DNA of 64,000 nt from Thermoplasmatales archaeon SW_10_69_26. Its GTDB lineage: Archaea > Thermoplasmatota > SW-10-69-26. The stretch spans positions 14,205-78,204 of the forward strand of contig PXUB01000025.1 of assembly GCA_003009755.1 (NCBI GenBank), read 5' to 3'. The position numbers and the translations under genes are program-made. The notes beneath the pieces were generated by a model. It saw only the letters and a program-made list of their open reading frames with translations. It ran no database searches and was not told where the DNA came from. Shown here in pieces: positions 25,551 through 34,414 of the stretch. Each line of letters starts with the position of its first letter. The stretch's first letter is position 1.

Positions 25551-26153
25551 ATGACTGACTACACGCTGGACGAGCTTCCCTACGACTACGACGCGCTGGA
25601 GCCCCACATCAGCGAGCAGGTGCTCAAGTGGCACCACGACCGACACCACCAGGGCTACGTTGACGGGTGGAACAGCGCCGAGGAGACGCTCGAGGAGAAC
25701 CGCGAGTCCGGCGACTTCTCTTCGAGCGGGTCCGCCCTCCGCAACGTGACCCACAACGGGTGCGGTCACATCCTGCACGCGCTGTTCTGGCACAACATGA
25801 GCCCCACCGGCGGCGACGAGCCCACCGGCGCGATCGCCGACCGCATCGAGGCGGACTTCGGCAGCTACGAGGCCTGGGAAGGTGAGTTCCGCGCCGCAGC
25901 CAGCGAGGCCTCCGGCTGGGCGCTCCTCGTCTACGACAGCTTCTCCAACCAGCTCCGCAACGTGGTCGTCGACAAGCACGACCAAGGCGCGCTCTGGGGC
26001 TCGCACCCGATCCTCGCCTTGGACGTGTGGGAGCACTCCTACTACCACGACTACGGCCCCGACCGCGGCGACTTCGTCGACGCGTTCTTCAACGTCGTCG
26101 ACTGGGAGGAGCCCCGCTCGCGGTACAAGCAGGCCGTCTCCCTGTTCGAGTAA
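25551..26153 (+). CDS. sod: Fe/Mn superoxide dismutase
   Basis: A 200-residue enzyme that converts superoxide to peroxide and oxygen in the cytoplasm. The four metal ligands are identifiable: H28 in KWHHDRHH, H76 in GHILHALFW, D158 and H162 in ALDVWEHSYYHDY. Length and motifs match haloarchaeal Mn/Fe SODs; the metal cannot be fixed by sequence alone. It has its own promoter and stands between the divergent nadA operon and the convergent NAD-kinase-like gene. Confidence 0.95.
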   Translation: MTDYTLDELPYDYDALEPHISEQVLKWHHDRHHQGYVDGWNSAEETLEENRESGDFSSSGSALRNVTHNGCGHILHALFWHNMSPTGGDEPTGAIADRIEADFGSYEAWEGEFRAAASEASGWALLVYDSFSNQLRNVVVDKHDQGALWGSHPILALDVWEHSYYHDYGPDRGDFVDAFFNVVDWEEPRSRYKQAVSLFE

Positions 26154-26240
26154 GCGCATCCCGCGCTCTTGGCCTCCCCGCGAGGAGAGGCCCGCTTTCC
26201 TCTTCTTCTCTTCCGCCCGCCAGCGACGCCGCCACCCAGC

Positions 26241-27263
26241 TTAGCCGCGCTCGCCGGCGTTGAGCCCGGCGCGCTCGGCGACGTCGTACACCTCGGTGCG
26301 GGCATCGCGCAGCGAGGCGCGCTTGACGACGTAGCCCAGCTCGGTCAGCTTGCCGAGGCTCGATCGCACGGTGCGGGACGTGAGCCCGGACTGGCGAGCG
26401 ATCTCGGAGGGCGTCATCGGGCCCTCGTACTCCAACAGCTTGTAGATGAACCGGGCCGAGGGCGGGGCATCGGCCAGCTCGCTGCCGATCTCGCGTTTCA
26501 GCCGGACGCGGCCGAGCAGGTGGCCGTGCTCGCGCTCGGACAACCGCACCAGCGTCAGCCGGCGGCCGGTGCCCTTGATCGTGACGTCCTCGTCGATCGA
26601 GACCCGGCGGTGACCGTCGACGACGAGCTCGACGCCGGAGCCGCTCTCGGGGTTGGCCAGCGTGATCATGGAGGCGCTGGGCGACACGATCGGGGGATGG
26701 TCCTCCTCGCTGCAGACGGGCACGACGGTCAACACGTCGGCGGCGGACAGGACCGCGGGTCCGCCGGCAGACAACGCGTAGGCGGTCGACCCGGTCGGGG
26801 TGCACACGATCGTGCCGTCGCCGCGGTCGTGCCACAGCAGCTCGCCGTCGACCTTGACGTCGACGTCGAGGAACGTGCCGTTCTGCTGGGGCAACACGGC
26901 GGCCTCGTTGAGCGCCAGCCAGCGCTCGTCGCCGACCTCGCACTCCATGCGCAGCGTCTGCGTGCGCCCCGATCGACCCTCGGCCAGGGCTCGGGCGACC
27001 TCCTCGGCCTCGCCGGCCTGGGCCTCGGCGAGCACGCCCAGGCCCTCGTTGGACAAGAGCAGGACCGGCGGCGGGTCGGGCAGCTCGGCCAACCGCGACA
27101 GGAAGAATCGGGTCTCGCCGACGAGCGTCAGCACGTCGGTCTCGGCGTCGACGGCATCGGTGACGGTCAGCTCGTGCTCGGCGAACGCCTCCCGCACCTG
27201 GCCGCCGTCCTCGCGGGCTCGCTCGTGGGCCTCGACCGCGACGCGCACGTTCCCCGGGCACAT
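26241..27263 (-). CDS. NAD-kinase-like domain fused to a winged-helix domain
   Basis: A 340-residue protein. The middle region has the NAD-kinase core: ALNEAAVLPQ with the NE motif, DGTIVCTPTGSTAYALSAGG, and VDGHRRVSIDEDV. At the N-terminal position of the invariant GGDGT motif there is only LVGETRFF, so the catalytic Asp and ATP-phosphate loop are missing. The last 75 residues form a winged-helix DNA-binding domain (GPMTPSEIARQSGLTSRTVR then LGKLTELGYVVKRASLRDAR). This suggests an NAD(P)- or nucleotide-sensing transcription factor derived from NAD kinase rather than an enzyme, although weak activity is not excluded. ATG 27263 is preferred over an upstream extension because homology starts there. 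Confidence 0.8.
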   Translation of the reverse strand: MCPGNVRVAVEAHERAREDGGQVREAFAEHELTVTDAVDAETDVLTLVGETRFFLSRLAELPDPPPVLLLSNEGLGVLAEAQAGEAEEVARALAEGRSGRTQTLRMECEVGDERWLALNEAAVLPQQNGTFLDVDVKVDGELLWHDRGDGTIVCTPTGSTAYALSAGGPAVLSAADVLTVVPVCSEEDHPPIVSPSASMITLANPESGSGVELVVDGHRRVSIDEDVTIKGTGRRLTLVRLSEREHGHLLGRVRLKREIGSELADAPPSARFIYKLLEYEGPMTPSEIARQSGLTSRTVRSSLGKLTELGYVVKRASLRDARTEVYDVAERAGLNAGERG

Positions 27264-27329
27264 CGTCGGCCCCCTTGAGGCCTGCGCCCGCGGGCGAACG
27301 GTCAAGCCGCCGAAGCCGCGTGAGCCCAC

Positions 27330-28184
27330 ATGGTCGGACGTTGGAAGCTGCTCGGCTGGGCCGGAGCCGGCCTGCTGACGTTGGTCGTGCTAGCGCCCGC
27401 CGGGATGCTGTGGATGCTGTTGCATCCGCCCCAGGCCGGCGGCACGACGACGCCGGTCGAGCTGGGGCTGGCGGCCGAGCATCGGCGGTTGACGACCGAG
27501 GACGGTGTCGAGCTGGATGCCTGGGTCGTCGAGGCCGCCAACGAGACCGACTCGGCGATCGTGGTCGCCCACGGCTACCCGGCCAGCAAGGCCGACGTGC
27601 TGCCGGCGGTGGCCTTCCTTGCAGGAGACCATCACCTCGTGCTGGTCGACCACCGCGGGTTGGGTGACAGCGAGGGCTCGACGACGCTGGGCATCGAGGA
27701 ACCGTTGGACGTGCAGGCCGGCATCGAGGCGGCGCGCGCGATCGCGGGCGTCGACCGCGTCGGGTTGCTCGGGTTCTCGATGGGTGGCGCCGCGGCGATC
27801 CAGGCGGCCGACGACGCCGACGTGGACGCGCTCGTGGCGCAAGCCGCCTACGCGGACCTGGGCGATCTTGCGGCCGGTAGCTTCGAGGGCCTGGGCCCGC
27901 TGGCCCACCCGATGGGTGCCCTGATGCTGTTCTACGGCGAGCTGGCCGGCCTCGACCCCGACCGCGCCCGCCCCGTGGAGGACATCGGGGACGTCGAGGC
28001 GCCGATCTTGTTGATCCACGGCAGCGAGGACGAGACGATCGACGCCGACCACGGCCGTCGGCTGGCCGAGGCCGCCCCCGAGGCCGAGCTGTGGATCGTC
28101 GACGGCGGCACGCACGGCGCCGCCGCGTTGAACCCCGGGTGGGGGGACCGCGTGGGCGCGTTCTTCGACGACGCGCTCGAGTGA
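27330..28184 (+). CDS. Membrane-anchored alpha/beta hydrolase
   Basis: A 284-residue protein. One N-terminal membrane helix (LLGWAGAGLLTLVVLAPAGM) is followed by an alpha/beta-hydrolase fold: AHGYPASKADVL oxyanion region, DHRGLGDSEG, the nucleophile Ser in GFSMGGAA, Asp in HGSEDETIDA and His in GGTHGAA. Such proteins are peptidases or esterases of the BD-FAE/YfhR type; the substrate is unknown. Divergent from the NAD-kinase-like gene, separated by 66 bases. Confidence 0.85.
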   Translation: MVGRWKLLGWAGAGLLTLVVLAPAGMLWMLLHPPQAGGTTTPVELGLAAEHRRLTTEDGVELDAWVVEAANETDSAIVVAHGYPASKADVLPAVAFLAGDHHLVLVDHRGLGDSEGSTTLGIEEPLDVQAGIEAARAIAGVDRVGLLGFSMGGAAAIQAADDADVDALVAQAAYADLGDLAAGSFEGLGPLAHPMGALMLFYGELAGLDPDRARPVEDIGDVEAPILLIHGSEDETIDADHGRRLAEAAPEAELWIVDGGTHGAAALNPGWGDRVGAFFDDALE

Positions 28185-28444
28185 GAGGGGCAAGCAGGGG
28201 ACGGCAGAGGCAGCGGGACACAGCAGAGGCTCTGTCCCCCCGTTCCTCGTCGTTCTCCGCCTCGTGCGTTTCGGCCTCCGATCCCCTGCATGCTTCCCGC
28301 CGTCCAACCTTCCCGCGATGGCGTTGCCTCCCCCTCTCCGTTCCTCGAGCCTCCGTCCCGCTGTGGTCGAGGTCGCCGCTTGGCTGTCCTCCCCCCCGGC
28401 CCTCCCCTCGTCCTCTCCTTCTTGTATGAGGAGCGGATGCCCGG

Positions 28445-30397
28445 GTGATGCCCGTCAGCTTCGAGGCCCGCGCACGAGAGGGCCTGTCCCGTCGGGGGAC
28501 GATGGAGACCCCGCACGGGCCCGTGGACACGCCGGCGATGATGCCGGTGATCAACCCCAACCGCACGCTGATCGAGCCCCAGCGGATGGCCGAGGACTTC
28601 GGCGCTCAGATCCTCATCACGAACGCCTACATCATCCGCAAGGACGAGGACCTGCGCGAGCAAGCCCGCGAGGAGGGCGTGCACGCCCTGATCGATTGGG
28701 ACCGGCCCCTGGTGACGGATTCGGGCACCTTCCAGGACTACGTTTACGGCGAGATCGACCTCGAGCCCGACGAGATCCTCGCCTTCCAGCGCGAGATGGG
28801 CTCGGACGTCGGCACGATCCTCGACGTCTTCAGCCCGCCGGACCGCACGCACGAGGAGGCCGACCAGGAGGCCGACGACACGCTGTTGCGCGCCGTGGAC
28901 GCGGTCGACCACGCCGGCGACATGGCGCTCAACCTGCCCGTGCAGGGCGGCACCTACCCCGACCTGCGCGAGGCGGCCGCCCGCGACGTCTCCCGCCTCG
29001 AACCGCCCGGTGGTGCCCTGCACCCGATCGGTGGCGTCGTCCCCCTCATGGAGGACCAGCGCTACGTCACGCTCACGAAGGCGATCTTGGGCGCCCAGCG
29101 CGGCCTGCACGCCGGCCGCCCGGTGCACCTGTTCGGCGCCGGCCACCCGCACATGCTGGCCCTGGCGGTCTACCTCGGGTGCGATCTGTTCGACTCGGCC
29201 GCCTACGCCAAGTACGCCGACGACGACCGGCTCGTGTTCCCCTGGGGCACCGTCGGGCTCGACGAGCTCGACGAGCTGCCCTGCACGTGCCCCACCTGCC
29301 GCGAGCGCACCGCCGGGGACCTCGAGGCCTTGCCCGACGACGAGCGCGTGCAGGCGCTGGGCGAGCACAACCTGCACGTCACGATGGCCGAGATGCGCCG
29401 CATCCGGCACGCCCAGGACAGCGGCCGCCTGCTCGAGCTGGTGCTCGAGCGCATCAGCGCGCATCCGGCCTTGGACGCCTGCCGGCACGTGCTGGCCGAC
29501 CACGTCGACCAGCTGGAGGCTCGCGAGCCGGTCTCCCACCACCGCGCGGTGACCCTCGTCGACCACGGCCTCGACTGGCATCCCCAGCCCGAGCGGGCGA
29601 TGGACCGGGTCGACCGCCGGCTGGACCCCCGCGGCCCCCTCACGCTGCTGGATGCGGTCGACCGTCCGTTCACGGCGAACGCCACCGACGAGGTGCAGGC
29701 GATGCGCGCCCGCGGCGTGCACCCGTTCTTCCCGTCCCGGCTGGGCCCGGTGCCCTTCGACCTCGACGAAGCCTACCCGTTCTCCCAGTGCCGGGAGGGA
29801 CCGATCACGGAGCCGGTCGTCGAGGCCAGCCGCGAGCAGCTCGACCAACTGGCCGAGGCGTGGGACGTCGACGTCCTCGCACCTGAGACGGCCCGCCAGC
29901 GGCCGGCGGAGGACGAGGTGGATCTGACGGCCGAGCGCGTGGCCGCGACCGCCAGCTACCAGTTCGGGCCCCAGGCCGGCCGACGCCTGCTGGCGGGCGA
30001 GGTCGCGATCGAGACCTCCCCGCGCACGGGGCGTGTGCGGACCGTGGAGACCGACGGCGAGCACGTGCTCTCGCGCCGCGCCTACGACGGCCTGTTCACG
30101 CTCAAGCTCGCCGGCGCTCGCCGCATCCACGAGTGGTTGCCGCGCCCGTTCATGCGCGTCCGCGTCGACGAGGAGTCGGCCCCGTTCAACGCGGCCGGCA
30201 AATCGGTGTTCGCCAAGTTCGTGCTCGGCGTTCAAAAGGGCCTGCGCCCCGGCGAGGAGTGCCTGGTGGTGGACCCCGACGACGAGCTCGTGGGCTGCGG
30301 GCAGCTGCGGGTCAGCCCGGCCGAGATGAAGGACATGGGCAGCGGGCCGGCCGTCGACGTGCGGGAGGGCATCGGCAAGGACACCTACCGGGGCTGA
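28445..30397 (+). CDS. tgtA: Archaeosine tRNA-guanine transglycosylase
   Basis: A 650-residue enzyme that swaps guanine-15 of archaeal tRNA for preQ0, the first committed step to archaeosine. The TGT barrel holds LVTDSGTFQDY (active-site Asp), ILDVFSPPDRTHEE (second Asp) and NLPVQGGTYPDL. Zinc ligands are CTCPTC near residue 280 plus a downstream His. The C-terminal part contains ArcTGT domains and ends in a PUA RNA-binding domain (RVRVDEESAPFNAAGKSVFA to VDVREGIGKDTYRG). It is of full length. The frame starts at GTG 28445 with ATG 28448 directly after; either is possible, with GAGGAG about 18 nt upstream. Confidence 0.95.
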   Translation: MMPVSFEARAREGLSRRGTMETPHGPVDTPAMMPVINPNRTLIEPQRMAEDFGAQILITNAYIIRKDEDLREQAREEGVHALIDWDRPLVTDSGTFQDYVYGEIDLEPDEILAFQREMGSDVGTILDVFSPPDRTHEEADQEADDTLLRAVDAVDHAGDMALNLPVQGGTYPDLREAAARDVSRLEPPGGALHPIGGVVPLMEDQRYVTLTKAILGAQRGLHAGRPVHLFGAGHPHMLALAVYLGCDLFDSAAYAKYADDDRLVFPWGTVGLDELDELPCTCPTCRERTAGDLEALPDDERVQALGEHNLHVTMAEMRRIRHAQDSGRLLELVLERISAHPALDACRHVLADHVDQLEAREPVSHHRAVTLVDHGLDWHPQPERAMDRVDRRLDPRGPLTLLDAVDRPFTANATDEVQAMRARGVHPFFPSRLGPVPFDLDEAYPFSQCREGPITEPVVEASREQLDQLAEAWDVDVLAPETARQRPAEDEVDLTAERVAATASYQFGPQAGRRLLAGEVAIETSPRTGRVRTVETDGEHVLSRRAYDGLFTLKLAGARRIHEWLPRPFMRVRVDEESAPFNAAGKSVFAKFVLGVQKGLRPGEECLVVDPDDELVGCGQLRVSPAEMKDMGSGPAVDVREGIGKDTYRG

Positions 30398-30478
30398 GGG
30401 GCACATCTCAGCCTGGCTCAGGGACGATCGCGTGGGCTGGGCAAGGGTTCACAAGCAGGCGTCCGGCAAGCGGGAGGC

Positions 30479-31030
30479 ATGCAGCCCGAGGATGAACTGC
30501 GAGCCGACCACATGGCGATCCGGCGAGGCGCAAAGGTGCTCGAACACCTGGCCCACCACCTCCGCGAGGGCCACGGCGTCCGCAACACGGACATGTTCAC
30601 GCTCGTCGACCTGCTCGACCGCGCCGCCGGCGAGGACCACCACGGCAAGGAGGAGCAGATCCTGTTCGCGTTCCTGCGCGAGAGGCGCACGCGGTTCGGG
30701 TTCGACGGGCTGCGCAGCTTCCACGAGGACCACGACGAGCTGGGGGATCTGCTGGCCGACCTCCGCGAGCTCGTCGGCCCAGCCTGCGAGGGGGACCAGC
30801 GGGCCCGGCAACGGTTGGACAAGATGGCCACCCGCTACCGTGAGGCGACCCGCGATCACTTGCGCCGGGAGGAGCAGACGTTCCTCGACCGGCTGCACGA
30901 GAACCTGAGCACCGACGAGATCCAGGATCTCGCCGACCGGTTGGCCGCCTTCGACGGGGCGCCGAAGGCGCGGGACCGCCTCGAGGATCGATCGGATCGG
31001 CTCGCGAACGGCTACGAGGACGCCTTCTGA
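30479..31030 (+). CDS. Hemerythrin-like HHE-domain protein
   Basis: A 183-residue helical protein with the di-iron ligand pattern of hemerythrins: ADHMAIRRG near residue 10, EDHHGKEEQILF near 53, FHEDHDELGD near 80 and DHLRREEQTFL near 128. Proteins of this type bind oxygen or NO, or sense iron/redox state. It follows tgtA by 81 bases on the same strand. GGGAGGC lies directly before the ATG. The C-terminal tail is charged and probably disordered. Confidence 0.85.
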   Translation: MQPEDELRADHMAIRRGAKVLEHLAHHLREGHGVRNTDMFTLVDLLDRAAGEDHHGKEEQILFAFLRERRTRFGFDGLRSFHEDHDELGDLLADLRELVGPACEGDQRARQRLDKMATRYREATRDHLRREEQTFLDRLHENLSTDEIQDLADRLAAFDGAPKARDRLEDRSDRLANGYEDAF

Positions 31031-31031
31031 G

Positions 31032-31745
31032 TCACTCCCGGAACAGCAGTTGCGTGTGCCCGACGCCGATCACGTCCCCGTGCGACAGCCCTCGGCGCTC
31101 GCCCAGGCCCAGCCGGTCGCCGTTCAGGGAGACCCGAGCCCGCGCCGAGCGGAGATCCAGCAGCGTGTAGGTGTCGTCCTGGATCTCGATCTCGGCCGCC
31201 TGGTCGTCGACGAACCGGCTCTCGGGGAGGGGGACGTCGGCCTTGGGCTGGCTGCCGAGGATCCAGCCGCGGCGGCGGTCGGCCTCGAGCGTGCCCAGGC
31301 GGAACCGGCGGCCGACCTCGAGGCCGTGGACGACGACGAGGTGGGGTCCGGGCCCGGTCGGTTCCGGCTCCCACTCGATCGGCGAGGGATCGGGATCCTC
31401 GGGGTGGACGGACGGGTTGCCGTGGGCGGACAGCTCGCGCAAGGCCTCGGCCAGCGCCCACAGGGGTGCCTGGTCGATCCGGTAGGCGTTCTTCACGCGG
31501 CCGCCCTCGCGGACGCGCTGGGCGCGCACGATGCCGGCCTCCTGCAGCTGGTTGAGGTGGTAGCGCACCCCCTGACGGGTGAGACAGCGGGTGCGGTTCC
31601 CGTTGCGGCCGTCGTGGTCGACCGGCGTGAGCTCGATCTCGTCCAGCGTGCAGGCGTCCTGGAGCTGGGACAGAAGGCTCAGACGGTTCGCGAACGCGAG
31701 CGCTTCGAGGCTCTCCAGGATCCAGTCGGTGGCTTCCTCCCCCAT
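31032..31745 (-). CDS. HTH domain fused to FHA domain
   Basis: A 237-residue protein. The N-terminal half is an ArsR-like winged helix (LESLEALAFANRLSLLSQLQ, RQGVRYHLNQLQEAGIVR). The C-terminal half is an FHA domain (RRRGWILGSQPKADVPLPES, NGDRLGLGERRGLSHGD), which binds phosphothreonine peptides. The combination suggests a DNA-binding regulator responding to Ser/Thr phosphorylation; similar proteins occur in haloarchaea. ATG 31745 has a TATA-like GCGTTCAAAC at 31771-31780, so the message is probably leaderless. Its stop is adjacent to the hemerythrin gene on the other strand. Confidence 0.82.
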   Translation of the reverse strand: MGEEATDWILESLEALAFANRLSLLSQLQDACTLDEIELTPVDHDGRNGNRTRCLTRQGVRYHLNQLQEAGIVRAQRVREGGRVKNAYRIDQAPLWALAEALRELSAHGNPSVHPEDPDPSPIEWEPEPTGPGPHLVVVHGLEVGRRFRLGTLEADRRRGWILGSQPKADVPLPESRFVDDQAAEIEIQDDTYTLLDLRSARARVSLNGDRLGLGERRGLSHGDVIGVGHTQLLFRE

Positions 31746-32077
31746 GGCGCAGGACGAGGCCCGTGACGAGGTTTGAACGCTCGCGCGAAGATCTTCGATC
31801 ACCGATGGATGTCCTACCGCAGGAGGAACCGGGGGCTGCAGCCGGTCCCCAGCTCCGTCGGGATCAGAGGCCTGGTAGTGCAACGGTTGGCTTGACACGT
31901 GGACGTTTGCCGGTGACAAACGAGGGCCAGCGAACCCAACCGCCCCACCGGGCGCGGGCAAGGTCGGCTGAGTGGTGTCGGCTGGGCGCCGTGCAGGGGA
32001 ACGAGCACCTGCTCGAAGGAAGCAACGATTTGGACTGAAACGCCCATTCTTGGCCGCTTGCGCGGCTCTTTCCCCAA
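31746..32077. other. Divergent intergenic region, 332 bases
   Basis: Between the HTH-FHA gene and the Bat-type regulator. The minus-strand TATA-like box at 31771-31780 belongs to the HTH-FHA gene. For the plus-strand regulator I see only weak candidates (such as ATTCTTGG near 32045). No RNA gene or repeat is apparent. Confidence 0.4.
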
Positions 32078-32821
32078 ATGTTCATCCCTCTCGAAGGCCC
32101 TGGTTGCGGTGGTTGCGTTCCGATGGCTCCATTGGCTCCCGATACCGAGGTCGAACAGCAGGTCGAGATGAGCGTCGAACTGTCGTGCCACCAGATCGGC
32201 TTCTCGCCGCCGCCGTACGATTGCCACCTCCGGTTGCTGGATCTGGAGGACAGCTGGGTGGGGTACGCGTGGAGCCACGGAGCAGCGATCGATGCGTTCC
32301 ATCGGTGGTTGGCCCGCAACCTCGATCTCGAGCGCACGCGGCTGCAGGAGACCTCGCGCCGCGTGCTGATCGCGCACTTCGAGACCCCGCCTCGCTCCTT
32401 CCAGCACTTGCTCGACCGGGCCGACATGCGGCTGGCGCTGCTGCGGGCCGACGGCTCGGCGGCGTTGAGCGTCGCCGGTGCGCGCTCGGACGTCCGCGAG
32501 CTGTTGGACGCGCTGGAGAACAGCTCGTCGAACGTCGAGGTGACCGACGTCCGCATGCCCTCCGAGTCCCGCCCGGACACGTTGCTCACCACCGAGCAGC
32601 ACCGGGCGATCGGGACCGCCTTCGAGGAGGGCTACTTCGACGTACCTCGCCGCGTGCGGTTGGCCGATCTGGCCGAGCGGTTGGGCACGAGCACGAGCGC
32701 GCTGTCCGAGACGCTTCGCCGGGGATTGTACCGGCTCGTGGAAGCCCACCTGACGGTGCCGGTGGAGGGCGCCCACGAGAACCTGCAGGCCGCCAAGGCC
32801 CAAGCCGACGTCCACGCCTGA
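32078..32821 (+). CDS. Bat-type HTH_10 transcriptional regulator
   Basis: A 247-residue protein. The C-terminal HTH_10 signature is clear: LTTEQHRAIGTAFEEGYFDV, PRRVRLADLAERLGTSTSAL and SETLRRGLYRLV. The N-terminal 170 residues form the variable sensor half found in this family. Such regulators are abundant in halophilic and other euryarchaea; Bat of Halobacterium controls bacterio-opsin. No targets can be inferred here. The start is uncertain among ATG 32078, 32123 and 32168. Confidence 0.85.
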   Translation: MFIPLEGPGCGGCVPMAPLAPDTEVEQQVEMSVELSCHQIGFSPPPYDCHLRLLDLEDSWVGYAWSHGAAIDAFHRWLARNLDLERTRLQETSRRVLIAHFETPPRSFQHLLDRADMRLALLRADGSAALSVAGARSDVRELLDALENSSSNVEVTDVRMPSESRPDTLLTTEQHRAIGTAFEEGYFDVPRRVRLADLAERLGTSTSALSETLRRGLYRLVEAHLTVPVEGAHENLQAAKAQADVHA

Positions 32822-32878
32822 GCGAGGGCCCGCTGAGCCCGAGCCTCGCGCCGTCCTCAGTCGGCTTCCCCCTCGGCG

Positions 32879-33206
32879 GTGAAGCGGACCGCGCTCGTGC
32901 TCGCGCCGATCCTGGCCATCTCGACCGCGTTGGCCGGCTGCATCGGTGACCCCGATGCGCCGGTCGACGCGGCCGGCGACGAGACCGCCACCGACACCTC
33001 CGATCCCCGGACCCCGGAGACGAACGGGAGCGGGTCCCAGGCTCACCTGGCCGGAGTCGCAGGGCAACGCCTCGCTGCCCACGGACATGACCGACGTCGA
33101 GCACTGCGAGGTGTTCGGGCAGGCCCGCGAGCGCGCCCAGCAGACGCTGGCCGAGCACGGAATCCACGAGCCGGCCGACCTGTCGGCGGTGACGCCGGCT
33201 CGCTGA
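32879..33206 (+). CDS. Small lipoprotein, frameshifted
   Basis: From GTG 32879 a lipoprotein signal is evident (MKRTALVLAPILAISTALAG then C, lipobox LAGC) followed by the acidic, Thr-rich linker typical of mature archaeal lipoproteins. After NGSGSQ near 33040 the frame degenerates, while the +1 frame continues sensibly as RLTWPESQGNASLPTD, VEHCEVFGQARERAQQTLAE and LSAVTPAR, then stops at 33206. One base near 33040 restores a protein of about 108 residues. Family unknown. It precedes another lipoprotein gene by 70 bases. Confidence 0.55.
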
Positions 33207-33276
33207 GCCGGTCGTGTTGGGCCCGGGCCGAACGGTTACCGATGGCATATCCAAGGGGAGAGCTCATCGGGCCACG

Positions 33277-33744
33277 ATGCGAACGACGCCGATCCTGGCC
33301 GCGGCCCTCCTGTTGGCCGCAGCGCTCGTGGGATGCCTGGAGCCGTCCCCATCCTCGCCCCCGACGGGTCCGATCGCCTTCGAGACGGTCGAGAAGGGGC
33401 AAGGCTCCGGCGTCGAGGACCGAAAGGCGCTGGAGATCCGCAACGACACTGCCGTCTTCAACCTCTGGGTCCGCCACGATCCCGCCACGAACGACCACCC
33501 CGACCCCCCGGCGGTCGACTTCTCGCAGAAGACCGTGCTCGCCGTTTTCGAGGGCCTTGACGCCTCCACGTGCCGATCGGCCGAGGTGACGAACGTCACC
33601 GGCCTCGACAACGGCACGATCCAGGCCGAGTGGAACCTCACGCCCGTCGCGGAGGAGGCGTGCGAGGGGGGCAACGGCTCGGCGTTCCACATGGTCGCGA
33701 TCGACCGATACGACGCCGAGATCGCCTTCGTGCTCGAGGACTGA
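33277..33744 (+). CDS. Lipoprotein with PrcB-like C-terminal domain
   Basis: A 155-residue lipoprotein: signal MRTTPILAAALLLAAALVG followed by the lipobox Cys (LVGC). The mature part contains FNLWVRHDPATNDHPDPPAV and DFSQKTVLAVFEGLDAS, which match the PrcB C-terminal domain pattern (W..L......P.VDF....VLAVF.G). That domain occurs in secreted proteins and in the Treponema dentilisin complex. The start ATG 33277 directly precedes the signal peptide; an earlier in-frame start at 33214 is less likely. Confidence 0.75.
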   Translation: MRTTPILAAALLLAAALVGCLEPSPSSPPTGPIAFETVEKGQGSGVEDRKALEIRNDTAVFNLWVRHDPATNDHPDPPAVDFSQKTVLAVFEGLDASTCRSAEVTNVTGLDNGTIQAEWNLTPVAEEACEGGNGSAFHMVAIDRYDAEIAFVLED

Positions 33745-33786
33745 GACACCCGGCCGACCCCGGCTCCACCGGAAACGGCCCCGACC

Positions 33787-33795
33787 AGCTATACC
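33787..33795 (+). promoter_or_regulatory. TATA-like box before the gene at 33818
   Basis: AGCTATACC is centred 27 nt before ATG 33818, the distance expected for a leaderless transcript. Confidence 0.45.
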
Positions 33796-33817
33796 CGGGC
33801 CCTCCCTTGGCGGCCCC

Positions 33818-34387
33818 ATGGCCTCCTACCAGACGAAGCTCAAGATCGGGCGCAAGCTCGAGGGGGTCGACACCGACACCGCCTCGGACAACCAGATCTC
33901 CCTGCTCCTCCGCTACGACGAGGAGACGGGTGCCGAGGACCACGTCAGCGTGTCGATCGAGTCCGACGCGATGACCGTCGACGACGTCTTCGGGCTGCTC
34001 GCGTTCCTGGACGAGCGCGGCGTCCTCACCTCCAGCGAGTGCAAGACCTGGCTCCACCAGTCCAAGGCCAGCCGCGAGGAGCACGGCGGCACGACGGAGT
34101 GGGCCGGCGAGGACCTCGAACGCAAGGTCTCGATGGCGAAGAAGGGCCTGCGGACCCGGTCCGGGGGCGAGGAGGGCAGCGAGCGCGCTCGCAAGCAGGC
34201 GCTGGTCAAGGTCAACGAGCTCGAGCGCGAGCTCGGCGAGCTCAAGGCCACGCTGCGCGGCTCCGACGAGGACGATGACGCCGGCGAGCCCGAGACCGGC
34301 GCGACGAGCGTCGGCGAGAGGGACGAGCCCGATGCCGACGGGTCCGAGACCGACGACAGCGGTCCGACCCCGCCGAACGCGTTGTGA
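33818..34387 (+). CDS. Acidic coiled-coil hypothetical protein
   Basis: A 189-residue protein. The N-terminal 80 residues look globular (YQTKLKIGRKLEGVDTDTAS, ISLLLRYDEETGAEDHVSVS, TVDDVFGLLAFLDERGV). A helical coiled-coil follows (KQALVKVNELERELGELKAT) and the last 45 residues are a highly acidic, probably disordered tail. No family recognised. The start is supported by the promoter spacing. Confidence 0.65.
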   Translation: MASYQTKLKIGRKLEGVDTDTASDNQISLLLRYDEETGAEDHVSVSIESDAMTVDDVFGLLAFLDERGVLTSSECKTWLHQSKASREEHGGTTEWAGEDLERKVSMAKKGLRTRSGGEEGSERARKQALVKVNELERELGELKATLRGSDEDDDAGEPETGATSVGERDEPDADGSETDDSGPTPPNAL

Positions 34388-34414
34388 GGAGCGGCCGCGG
34401 CGACGTCGGCGGGG

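Noticed and set aside
26089-28566. 825-codon minus-strand frame across the NAD-kinase-like, hydrolase and tgtA starts
   Set aside because: Extremely Arg-rich and crossing three recognised genes; a GC-skew artefact.
27932-30406. 824-codon minus-strand frame opposite tgtA
   Set aside because: Antisense shadow of tgtA; no domain, while tgtA has complete motifs.
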